This document shows positions 7,849 to 13,656 of a DNA stretch of 13,656 nt, in pieces. This DNA is from Candidatus Zixiibacteriota bacterium. GTDB lineage: Bacteria; Zixibacteria; MSB-5A5; RBG-16-43-9. Position numbers and translations under genes: made by a program. Each line of letters begins with the position of its first letter. The first letter of the stretch is position 1. The stretch lies in assembly GCA_029858245.1 (NCBI GenBank), contig JAOUFL010000032.1, positions 1-13,656 of the forward strand. Direction: 5' to 3'. The notes under the pieces were generated by a model. The model saw nothing but the letters and a program-made list of their open reading frames with translations, was not told the DNA's origin and made no database searches.

Positions 7849-7869
7849 TTCACACAACCTTTGAGCTTT

Positions 7870-9735
7870 ATGAAGAACAGTCTATTTCTGCTTATAACAT
7901 TCCTGTTTTGTCTTCAGAGTTCTGCTGCTGAGGTAAACAACCCACCAGTAATAAATGTCGTCTATCCCCGGGAAGGACAAGATATAACCGCATACGATTC
8001 GACTTTCATCTTCGGCTCACTTACTCCCGGTTCCGAGCTGAGCATCAACGGACAAAAAGTTAATGTCCATAAGAACGGTGCTTTTATAGCCTACCTTCCT
8101 CTCCAGCCAGGTGATTTTGTCTTTGACCTTATCGCCTACAATCAGTATGGCATCTCCACAAAGCTGCTAAAGGTAAAAGTTCCTTCACCTTTTCTCCCTG
8201 CGCCCAAAGATACTTTGCGTATCGAGCCCTACGGGAAAAATCCTTCAGTTGACCTGCTCTTAAATCCCGGTGACATAATCCGGACTGGCTTCCAGGGAAC
8301 TCCCGGCTGTTCTGCCTTATTCTATATCGAGGGTTTAACTTCTTTTATCCCCATGACCGAATCGTATGAAAAAACCCCGGTTTACTGGGGAGAGGGTGTC
8401 TGGGGCAGTTGGAAATCTGAGGATTCAGTCATCAGAAAGGGAATTTATACCGGGGTATATAAACTGAAATCCACTGACCGGATAGAAAATGGTAAAATCG
8501 TCTTTGAGCTTTACAAGAAAATTGAAAATCCGGATTCATTCTATTACCCGGCTGAAGCCTTTTTCGATCGGGAAAAGATGCAGGTTTGTATGTTAGATTC
8601 CGCTGCTGGCAGAATAACCATAAAAGAGGACCTGGTTCCCCGGATAGTGGAGTTAAAAGACACCACCACCATCATCCGCACCGGTCCTCAGTTGGGTTAT
8701 AAATTACTTTACCAGCCCGGGGGGATAAGATTTCTGGTAACCGGAAAAGCTGGTGTGTGGTTGAAATTGAGATTAGCAGAAAATATCGAGGGCTGGGCAA
8801 GGGAGGAATTATTCAATTCTCTACCCTCAGGAACTCCGGTCCCGCAAAGCAATATAAAACTGATCCGGACCATAAGCTTAAACGACCGTACAAAAATTAG
8901 AATCCCCTTAAACCAGAAAATACCTTATGAGATACTGCAGGAGCTCGACCCGCCGATTTTGACCTTAAAGCTTTATGGAGGCAACTCGGATGTTGACTGG
9001 ATCAGGTATGATACCAGGGACGGGATTATAAAAGAGATCAGATGGGAACAGCCTCAAAAAGGTGTTTTCGAGTTGAAGATCTATCTTAAGCAGAAGAGGT
9101 TCTGGGGGTATGACCTGTATTACCAGGGCAGCGAGCTTAACCTGGATATAAAAAAAGAGCCTGAGATCAAATCCAGACTCAAAGGGTTAAGAATCTGCTT
9201 GGACCCGGGCCATTCTCCGGACCCTGGAGCTGTGGGACCTACTGGATTGGAGGAAAAAGTGGTGAATCTTGAAATAGCCAATAATCTCAAAAAACTTCTG
9301 GAGAAAAATGGAGCAGAGGTAATACTTACCCGTTATGGTGCGGAAGAAGTTGGCATATATGAGCGTGCGGATAAAGCAGTGAAGAACAACTGTAATATTT
9401 TGATAAGCATTCACAACAATGCCTTACCGGATGGAGTAAATCCTTTTTACGATCATGGAACCTCAACCTATTATTATCATCCCCAGAGCCTGGGGCTTGC
9501 CCGATCAATACAACAGGCCTTAGTTGGAAAATTAAAACTCCCCGACGAAGGTTATTATTACGGCAATTTAGCCCTATCCCGACCTCACCAGCTCCTTTCT
9601 GTTTTAGTGGAATGTGCTTTTATCATGCTACCGGAGCAGGAGGAGCTTTTAAGAGAAGATAGTTTTCAGAAAAAGATTGCCTCCGGTATTTACCAGGGTA
9701 TATTGGAATTTATCAGAGGAGATAAAAATGATTGA
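7870..9735 (+). CDS. Exported multidomain N-acetylmuramoyl-L-alanine amidase (Amidase_3)
   Basis: This enzyme should cleave the bond between muramic acid and the stem peptide of peptidoglycan, in the periplasm. The frame is open from 7777, but those extra 31 codons lie inside a repeat; the ATG at 7870 gives a normal signal peptide (KNSLFLLITFLF core, cleavage near residue 20) and 621 residues. In order: an Ig-like domain (about 24-104), an unrecognised beta-rich section (105-257), an SH3-like segment (about 265-320), an AMIN-like region (about 330-430), and the C-terminal Amidase_3 catalytic domain (about 440-616). Zinc ligands are H448 (DPGHS), E462 (GLEEKVVNL) and H515 (SIHNN); the catalytic glutamate is E581 (VECAF). 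The architecture recalls AmiC-type amidases with wall-targeting N-terminal domains. The ribosome site is poor. The next gene overlaps the stop by 8 bases. The catalytic assignment is sure; the middle domains are tentative. Confidence 0.9.
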   Translation: MKNSLFLLITFLFCLQSSAAEVNNPPVINVVYPREGQDITAYDSTFIFGSLTPGSELSINGQKVNVHKNGAFIAYLPLQPGDFVFDLIAYNQYGISTKLLKVKVPSPFLPAPKDTLRIEPYGKNPSVDLLLNPGDIIRTGFQGTPGCSALFYIEGLTSFIPMTESYEKTPVYWGEGVWGSWKSEDSVIRKGIYTGVYKLKSTDRIENGKIVFELYKKIENPDSFYYPAEAFFDREKMQVCMLDSAAGRITIKEDLVPRIVELKDTTTIIRTGPQLGYKLLYQPGGIRFLVTGKAGVWLKLRLAENIEGWAREELFNSLPSGTPVPQSNIKLIRTISLNDRTKIRIPLNQKIPYEILQELDPPILTLKLYGGNSDVDWIRYDTRDGIIKEIRWEQPQKGVFELKIYLKQKRFWGYDLYYQGSELNLDIKKEPEIKSRLKGLRICLDPGHSPDPGAVGPTGLEEKVVNLEIANNLKKLLEKNGAEVILTRYGAEEVGIYERADKAVKNNCNILISIHNNALPDGVNPFYDHGTSTYYYHPQSLGLARSIQQALVGKLKLPDEGYYYGNLALSRPHQLLSVLVECAFIMLPEQEELLREDSFQKKIASGIYQGILEFIRGDKND

Positions 9736-10066
9736 GCATTATGAGTTCGGTAAGATGATAATAAACGGTCAGACCTACTCTAAGGATTTAATCCTCTACC
9801 CTGATAGAATCGATTCTGAGTGGTGGAGAAAAGCAGGACACCAGCTAAGCCTTCCGGATGTAAAGGACCTGGTCAAGGAAAAACCTGATACCATCATCGT
9901 GGGCACGGGTTTCAGTTCGGCTATGAAAGTCCTGCCTGAAGCAGAGGATTTCATTTTATCCAAAGGGATAAGGTTTTTCGTGGAGGATACCCAAAAAGCA
10001 GTCAAGACCTATAACGAGCTATCCCCAAAGGAAAAGGTCATAGGGCTTTTCCATCTTACCTGTTGA
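9728..10066 (+). CDS. Mth938-like (DUF498/NDUFAF3-related) small protein
   Basis: This is a 112-residue protein. The ATG at 9728 is preferred over upstream in-frame codons because GAGGAGA lies just before it and the family normally starts here. The features MIEHYEFGKMIINGQTY, SEWWRK, DTIIVGTGFS, GIRFFVEDTQKAVKTYNEL and VIGLFHLTC are those of the Mth938-like family (Pfam DUF498), whose eukaryotic member NDUFAF3 assists complex I assembly; the bacterial function is not established. The start overlaps the last 8 bases of the amidase gene, so translational coupling is likely, but a functional link to cell-wall turnover is not evident. No signal peptide, so it is cytoplasmic. Confidence in the family is high, in the role low. 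Confidence 0.85.
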   Translation: MIEHYEFGKMIINGQTYSKDLILYPDRIDSEWWRKAGHQLSLPDVKDLVKEKPDTIIVGTGFSSAMKVLPEAEDFILSKGIRFFVEDTQKAVKTYNELSPKEKVIGLFHLTC

Positions 10067-10133
10067 TTTCGTGGGTCGTATAGCAAATACACCCCTGCCT
10101 GCTACACACTTGGCAGGAAAGGGTAAGCCGATA

Positions 10134-10152
10134 ATTCCGCCAAAGGCGGGAT
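10134..10152. repeat. Small CCGCC/GGCGG palindrome
   Basis: ATTCCGCC at 10134-10141 pairs with GGCGGGAT at 10145-10152 (one G-T wobble) around AAA. It resembles the inner stem of the repeat at 6689-6723 and may be a truncated relative. Confidence 0.5.
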
Positions 10153-10186
10153 ACCCCTGCTAATCACAAGCTCTTTCATTTCACGA

Positions 10187-10213
10187 TAGCGTCTGGCATA
10201 AAGCCAGACGCTA
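10187..10213 (-). repeat. Perfect 11-base inverted repeat, REP-like
   Basis: TAGCGTCTGGC (10187-10197) and GCCAGACGCTA (10203-10213) flank a 5-base loop. On the minus strand it begins TGTAG and has a TTTAT loop, the same loop as the 3' hairpin inside the 7751-7848 repeat. No T run follows, so it is not an obvious terminator. Confidence 0.8.
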
Positions 10214-10225
10214 CATAAATATTGT

Positions 10226-10250
10226 AGGGGCGACCCGATGGGTCACCCCT
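10226..10250 (+). repeat. REP-like hairpin with GTAG foot
   Basis: AGGGG-C-GACCC (10226-10236) pairs with GGGTC-A-CCCCT (10240-10250) around GAT, with one internal mismatch. TTGTAG immediately overlaps the 5' foot (GTAG 10224-10227). Confidence 0.75.
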
Positions 10251-10263
10251 GCACAAATCAATG

Positions 10264-10284
10264 GAGACGTATGCAATGCGTCTC
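10264..10284 (-). repeat. REP-like hairpin GAGACG/CGTCTC
   Basis: GAGACG (10264-10269) pairs with CGTCTC (10279-10284) around a 9-base loop. On the minus strand it begins TGTAGAGACG, again with the TGTAG foot (CTAC at 10284-10287). Confidence 0.65.
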
Positions 10285-10308
10285 TACACCTCTCAATTCT
10301 ATCAGCAG

Positions 10309-10331
10309 AAAAAAAGCCCGATAAATTGGGC
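10309..10331 (-). terminator. Probable rho-independent terminator for the aminotransferase transcript
   Basis: Read on the minus strand, GCCC and GGGC (10316-10331 on the plus strand: GCCCGATAAATTGGGC) form a short stem followed by seven T residues (complement of the A run 10309-10315). It lies about 150 bases past the aminotransferase stop. The stem is only four strong pairs plus a weak extension, and it also carries a TGTAG (CTAC at 10334-10337), so it may be a repeat-derived terminator. Confidence 0.5.
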
Positions 10332-10387
10332 AGCTACATTTTTTAATATCATAGCCACTCCCTTTTTTGTGGAACGAGTAAAAAAGA

Positions 10388-10418
10388 GGACAGAACCTGC
10401 CTGGGGCGGGTTCTGTCT
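10388..10418 (-). repeat. Long REP-like hairpin GACAGAACC/GGTTCTGTC
   Basis: GACAGAACC (10389-10397) and GGTTCTGTC (10409-10417) are perfect arms. The stem extends inward through GCC/GGC with a 3-base loop. On the minus strand the element begins TGTAGAGACAG (CTAC at 10419-10422). There is no T run directly after it. Confidence 0.8.
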
Positions 10419-10428
10419 CTACAAAAAC

Positions 10429-10456
10429 GCAGGGGCACGTTGCTACGTGCCCCTAT
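10429..10456. repeat. REP-like hairpin AGGGGCACGT/ACGTGCCCCT
   Basis: Perfect 10-base arms at 10431-10440 and 10445-10454 flank a TGCT loop. The 28 bases match the element at 5369-5396 at 22 positions. It ends 27 bases before the aminotransferase stop codon on the opposite strand, so it lies in that transcript's 3' region. Confidence 0.85.
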
Positions 10457-10482
10457 CATCCTTTATGCAATCTTATATTCTG

Positions 10483-11646
10483 TTAAATCTTCTCCACGAA
10501 CTTCCTGATTCTATCCAATCCCTTGTTGATATTCTCGATCGAATTAGCATAGGAGAGCCTCAGGAAACCTTCCCCGAATTTACCAAAGGAAGTGCCGGAC
10601 AGGACTGCTACCCCTGCTTCATTCAAAATAGCATCCGCCAGTTTCTTACTCTCCCAGCCGGTCTTTTTTATGTTGGGAAAAACATAGAAAGCCCCCTTGG
10701 GTGTAAGACAGGAGAATTTAGGAATCTCGTTCAGCCCCTTGACCACCACATCCCTTCTCTTTTTGAACTCTGCTACCATTTTTTTCGGATCATCCTGCGG
10801 GCCGGTCAAAGCTTCGATCAAAGCCCTCTGTGTAAAACTGGCAGTACAGGAGTTGCAGTTAGTCATCAGCCTGGCAATGTGCGGAGCCAAGGTTTTGTTC
10901 ATCACACCGTACCCGATTCTCCAGCCGGTCATGGCATATGTCTTGGAAAGACCTTCTAAAATTATGGTTCTATCTTTCATTCCTGAAAAAGCAGTGATAC
11001 TGTGATGCTCTCCTTCATAGAGAATTCTTGAGTATACCTCATCTGAGAGCACGTAGATATCGTTTTTAGTGGCGATCTCCGCAATACCTTTCAAATCCTC
11101 ATAGGTTAAAATCCCGCCAGTAGGGTTCTGGGGTGAATTTATGATGATCAGCTTTGTTCTGGGGGTAACCAGTTGCTTCAGCTCATTCACATCTAATCTG
11201 AAGTCGTTCTCCTCGCGCAGCTGAATGGGAACGGATTTACCACCTATAAAATCGATCACCGACTCGTAAATGGGAAAACCCGGGTTGGGATAGATCACCT
11301 CATCTCCCTCGTCCACCAGTGATATGATGAGGAAAAACATTATCGGTTTTGCGCCTGGTGTCACCACCACCTCATCCGGGTCCACTTTGATTTTCCTGGT
11401 ATCGGAGATATACTTAGCTATAACCTCTCTTACCTCTGGTAAACCGGCAGAGGGTCCATAATGAGTGTACCCATCTCTTAGAGCTTTTATCCCCGCCTCG
11501 GTGATATTCTTGGGAGTATCGAAATCCGGCTCCCCTATTTCCAGATGGATGATTTCCTTCCCTTTTCTCTCGAGCTCTTTGGCTCGAGCTAAAACTTCAA
11601 AAGCTGTTTCAGTCCCCAAGCGCTTCATCTTTTGAGCTAACTTCAT
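10483..11646 (-). CDS. PLP-dependent class I/II aminotransferase, aspartate-aminotransferase-like (type Ib)
   Basis: This 387-residue cytoplasmic PLP enzyme transfers amino groups between amino acids and 2-oxoacids. An ideal GGAGGA ribosome site lies just before its ATG. The fold-type I order is clear: LEIGEPDFDTPKNI near the N-terminus, the YTHYGPSAGLPEVRE substrate loop, NSPQNPTGG, D202 in YVLSDEVYS (contacts the PLP nitrogen), the Schiff-base K235 in GLSKTYAMTGWRIGYG, and the carboxylate-binding R363 in GFLRLSYANS. This set matches bacterial and archaeal type Ib aspartate aminotransferases, but related enzymes acting on alanine, aromatic or other amino acids look alike, so the substrate is left open. 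It lies 121 bases downstream of the transketolase gene on the same strand, with a repeat between them, and converges on the Mth938-like gene. A candidate terminator lies about 150 bases past its stop. Confidence 0.92.
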   Translation of the reverse strand: MKLAQKMKRLGTETAFEVLARAKELERKGKEIIHLEIGEPDFDTPKNITEAGIKALRDGYTHYGPSAGLPEVREVIAKYISDTRKIKVDPDEVVVTPGAKPIMFFLIISLVDEGDEVIYPNPGFPIYESVIDFIGGKSVPIQLREENDFRLDVNELKQLVTPRTKLIIINSPQNPTGGILTYEDLKGIAEIATKNDIYVLSDEVYSRILYEGEHHSITAFSGMKDRTIILEGLSKTYAMTGWRIGYGVMNKTLAPHIARLMTNCNSCTASFTQRALIEALTGPQDDPKKMVAEFKKRRDVVVKGLNEIPKFSCLTPKGAFYVFPNIKKTGWESKKLADAILNEAGVAVLSGTSFGKFGEGFLRLSYANSIENINKGLDRIRKFVEKI

Positions 11647-11689
11647 TTTGTCCTCCGAAAAATTTTTGTAATTGGTTATTGAAGTAAAC

Positions 11690-11758
11690 CGCGTAGGGAT
11701 TGAGTTCCCCGCTTTCAGCGGGATTTCGCAAAGCTTTAACCAGCTCCACCCCTGTGCG
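11690..11758 (-). repeat. Second copy of the compound repeat, between transketolase and aminotransferase
   Basis: Read on the minus strand, it aligns with the left part of the repeat at 7751-7848. A 26-base core (11710-11735) is identical in the opposite orientation, with diverged flanks (AGGGGTGGAG kept). GTAG is present at 11693-11696. Here it is a single unit without the extra GGGCGGAG hairpin. Confidence 0.85.
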
Positions 11759-11767
11759 ACTTAAAGT

Positions 11768-13656
11768 TTACACTCCAGATTTTTTCACATCATAAAGCTC
11801 TTTGGCTTTCTGGGCGATATGCTCTGCTGAGACCTCGAACTCTTTGATCAGTTCCCAGGGCTGTCCTGATTCGCCAAACCTGTCTTTAACCCCTATCATT
11901 CCAAACAGAACGTGCTTTTTGACAAGTCTGTTTTCCCCTAAGATAATCGAGGCAACCCAGTTACCAAAACCTCCTATCTGGTGTTCCTCTGCGGTAACTA
12001 TAAGACCTGTTTCCTCAGCTGCCTTTATGATAGTTTTTTTATCCAGCGGCTTCAGGGTATGCATATTCACTACCCTGGTCTCTATTCCAAAATCCTCCTT
12101 TAAAATCCAGGCTGCCCTCATCGCCTCTGGAACTTCAGGCCCGCAGGCGATTATGGTTAAGTCCTCTTTTTCCGAAGAGTATTTTGAGGAGGGTTTTATT
12201 TCAAAGGCATGAATGAGCTCCTCTTCTTCGCCTCTATATCTGATAATATTTGCTTCCCCGAAAATAAAAGGGGTATCCTCATAAGTAACAATCGGGGTTG
12301 CCTCTCTGGCAAATCTCAAGAATTTCGGTCCCTTCACATTGAATAACAGGAATTCAGTGGCTTTTTTGGTTTCAATCGCATCGCAGGGAGCCACCACGTT
12401 CATATTGGGAAGCCCGCACATCTGGAATAAATCCTCCAATGCCTGATGGGTAGCACCATCTGGTCCGACTGAAACCCCGCCGTGCGCGCCAGCGATGAAG
12501 ACGTTTAGATTCCCGTAACAGACTGTGGTTCTTAATTGATCGAGATTTCTACCTGCGGCAAATACCCCGTATGTCCCGAAAACAGGGAGCTTTCCCTCTT
12601 TTGCCAGACCCGCTGCCACGCCTGTTCCGCTCTGCTCCGCAATGCCCATGCTTAAGAATCTATTTTTCCTCTCCGGGTGTTTATCATGAAACATACTGAT
12701 AGCAATCGAACCGGAAATATCTGCACCCAGACAGACTATCCTGTTATCATCGCCTTTTTCAGCTAAAGCCCTGCCAAATCCCATTCTTGTCGGGTCCATT
12801 TTCACCTTCATAGTCGGCTGCTTATTCCAGAAATAATCCTTTTTGAACCTGGGCATCTTGGACTCTAATTCAGCAGTGGCTTTTGCTTGATAATCCTCTG
12901 CTTTTTTGAATAACCTGTCACGGTCAAGCTTACCGACCATGCCTAATTCCTCCAGAGCCTTATCCATCTGTTCGCATATAGGTGCTTTCCCGTGCCAGCC
13001 AGCCACGTTCTCCATAAAGCTGACACCTTTACCCTTGACGGTATGGGCAACTATCACTGTAGGCTTACCTTTGTAAGCTTTTGCTTTCTCCAGAGACTCC
13101 AGGATTTCTTTCATATTATGCCCGTCTATTTCGATTACATTCCAGTTGAAAGCTTTATATTTATCTACTATCGGTTCGATATTCATAACCTCTTCCACCC
13201 AGCCGTCGATCTGCAGGCGGTTTTTATCCAGAATATTAACCAGGTTATCCAGTTTGAAATGACCTGCTTCCATTACGGCTTCCCAGATCTGTCCCTCCTG
13301 ATGTTCCCCGTCTCCTGTAAAGGCATAAATACGATAATCCTTTTTATCCAGTTTAGCTGCTAAAGCCATGCCATTGGCAATACTCAACCCCTGACCCAGG
13401 GATCCGGTTGATACCTCGACTCCTGCAAGTTTCAGCCAGTGTGGGTGTCCCTGAAATGGGGAATACAGCTTTCTCAAAGTCACCACTTCTTCCACATCAA
13501 AATATCCCGACATACCCAGACCCAGATACAAAGCCGGTGCTTTATGACCGGTCGACCACACTATCCTGTCTCTGTCTTCCCATAAAGGATTTTTGGGGTC
13601 ATGCCTGGCAACCGAGAGGTATAAAGCTGCGGTTATATCCATTTCGACATAGTCCC
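11768..13656 (-). CDS. tkt: Transketolase (5' end outside window)
   Basis: Transketolase moves two-carbon units between sugar phosphates in the pentose phosphate pathway, using thiamine diphosphate (TPP). The frame stays open to the right edge (residues DYVE precede the Met at 13642), so probably some 30-50 N-terminal residues are missing; that internal Met is not the true start. Numbering from it: FQGHPHWLKLAGVEVSTGSLGQGL (about 63-90, a transketolase segment near the active site), the TPP/metal motif GDGEHQEG with D111 and the matching N141 in LDKNRLQIDG, then a linker near 265-285. The pyrimidine-binding domain follows, with GIAEQSG carrying the catalytic glutamate E336 and AHGGVSVGPDGATHQ, and last a C-terminal domain. 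Both halves are in one chain, unlike split archaeal-type transketolases. It is upstream of the aminotransferase on the same strand, but the metabolic link is not specific. Confidence 0.93.
   Translation of the reverse strand, partial: DYVEMDITAALYLSVARHDPKNPLWEDRDRIVWSTGHKAPALYLGLGMSGYFDVEEVVTLRKLYSPFQGHPHWLKLAGVEVSTGSLGQGLSIANGMALAAKLDKKDYRIYAFTGDGEHQEGQIWEAVMEAGHFKLDNLVNILDKNRLQIDGWVEEVMNIEPIVDKYKAFNWNVIEIDGHNMKEILESLEKAKAYKGKPTVIVAHTVKGKGVSFMENVAGWHGKAPICEQMDKALEELGMVGKLDRDRLFKKAEDYQAKATAELESKMPRFKKDYFWNKQPTMKVKMDPTRMGFGRALAEKGDDNRIVCLGADISGSIAISMFHDKHPERKNRFLSMGIAEQSGTGVAAGLAKEGKLPVFGTYGVFAAGRNLDQLRTTVCYGNLNVFIAGAHGGVSVGPDGATHQALEDLFQMCGLPNMNVVAPCDAIETKKATEFLLFNVKGPKFLRFAREATPIVTYEDTPFIFGEANIIRYRGEEEELIHAFEIKPSSKYSSEKEDLTIIACGPEVPEAMRAAWILKEDFGIETRVVNMHTLKPLDKKTIIKAAEETGLIVTAEEHQIGGFGNWVASIILGENRLVKKHVLFGMIGVKDRFGESGQPWELIKEFEVSAEHIAQKAKELYDVKKSGV

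Larger units (their letters stand above)
10094..10454. repeat. Cluster of about eight different short palindromes between convergent genes
   Basis: The 416-base gap 10067-10482 contains no credible gene. It is filled by inverted repeats at 10094-10117, 10134-10152, 10187-10213, 10226-10250, 10264-10284, 10316-10331, 10388-10418 and 10431-10454. The stems differ in sequence, but TGTAG occurs at the foot of five of them. The arrangement looks like a REP/BIME-type cluster accumulated in a tolerant convergent intergenic space. The clearer members are listed separately. Confidence 0.75.

Noticed and set aside
7777..7869. In-frame extension of the amidase up to an ATG at 7777
   Set aside because: The extra 31 codons lie within the compound repeat and would bury the signal peptide; the ATG at 7870 gives a normal exported protein start.
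7751..7869. Riboswitch or T-box in the amidase leader
   Set aside because: The structure is explained by palindromes shared with another intergenic site; no known riboswitch core or tRNA-binding motif is visible.
9677..9727. In-frame extension of the Mth938-like protein to an ATG at 9677
   Set aside because: It lies wholly inside the amidase gene, while the ATG at 9728 has a good ribosome site and starts where the family normally begins.
10067..10482. CRISPR array
   Set aside because: The repeats differ in sequence and spacing and are isolated palindromes; there is no regular repeat-spacer pattern and no cas gene in the window.
10261..10959. 232-codon + strand open frame across the repeat cluster and the aminotransferase 3' half
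   Set aside because: It is antisense to the well-supported aminotransferase, begins in palindromes and shows no recognisable protein motif.
13640..13642. ATG at the right edge as the transketolase start
   Set aside because: The frame continues upstream to the window edge and the N-terminal residues normal for transketolase are missing, so the true start is outside.

Overview
The window looks like a chromosomal segment of an uncultured, Gram-negative, FCB-type bacterium (a lineage such as Zixibacteria, KSB1 or Marinimicrobia; the exact phylum cannot be fixed from this stretch). The basis is a TonB-dependent receptor, a large exported protein with a C-terminal sorting-like domain and a PorV/PorQ-family barrel, a combination typical of type IX secretion (T9SS) genomes. 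The coding sequence is moderately AT-rich, uses the standard code and has clear Shine-Dalgarno sites in front of several genes.

Region 1 (1-5339, + strand) is a tight three-gene cassette: the 3' part of a TonB-dependent receptor, a 932-residue exported protein with an Fn3-like region and a C-terminal FlgD/Por-sorting-like domain, and a PorV/PorQ-family outer-membrane barrel. It is closed by a strong hairpin terminator. The likely theme is an outer-membrane transport or surface-display unit with its own T9SS-type cargo and shuttle.

Region 2 (5404-10066, + strand) starts at a consensus-like sigma70 promoter. It encodes alanine racemase, a dipeptide (L-Ala-D/L-Glu) epimerase of the enolase superfamily, an exported multidomain N-acetylmuramoyl-L-alanine amidase and a small Mth938-like protein whose start overlaps the amidase stop. 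The first three proteins all act on peptidoglycan stem-peptide chemistry (making D-Ala, epimerising Ala-Glu dipeptides, cleaving stem peptides from glycan), which suggests a cell-wall turnover and recycling neighbourhood.

Region 3 (10067-10482) is a 416-base gene-free stretch between convergent genes. It is packed with about eight different short inverted repeats, most with a TGTAG at one foot. Related palindromic elements lie at 5369, 6689, 7751 and 11690, so nearly every larger intergenic gap in the right two thirds of the window carries one. They resemble REP elements of the type mobilised by REP-associated tyrosine transposases (RAYT), although no transposase is present here.

Region 4 (10483-13656, - strand) holds a class I/II aminotransferase downstream of a full-type (fused N- and C-terminal halves) transketolase. 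The 5' end of the transketolase lies beyond the right edge.
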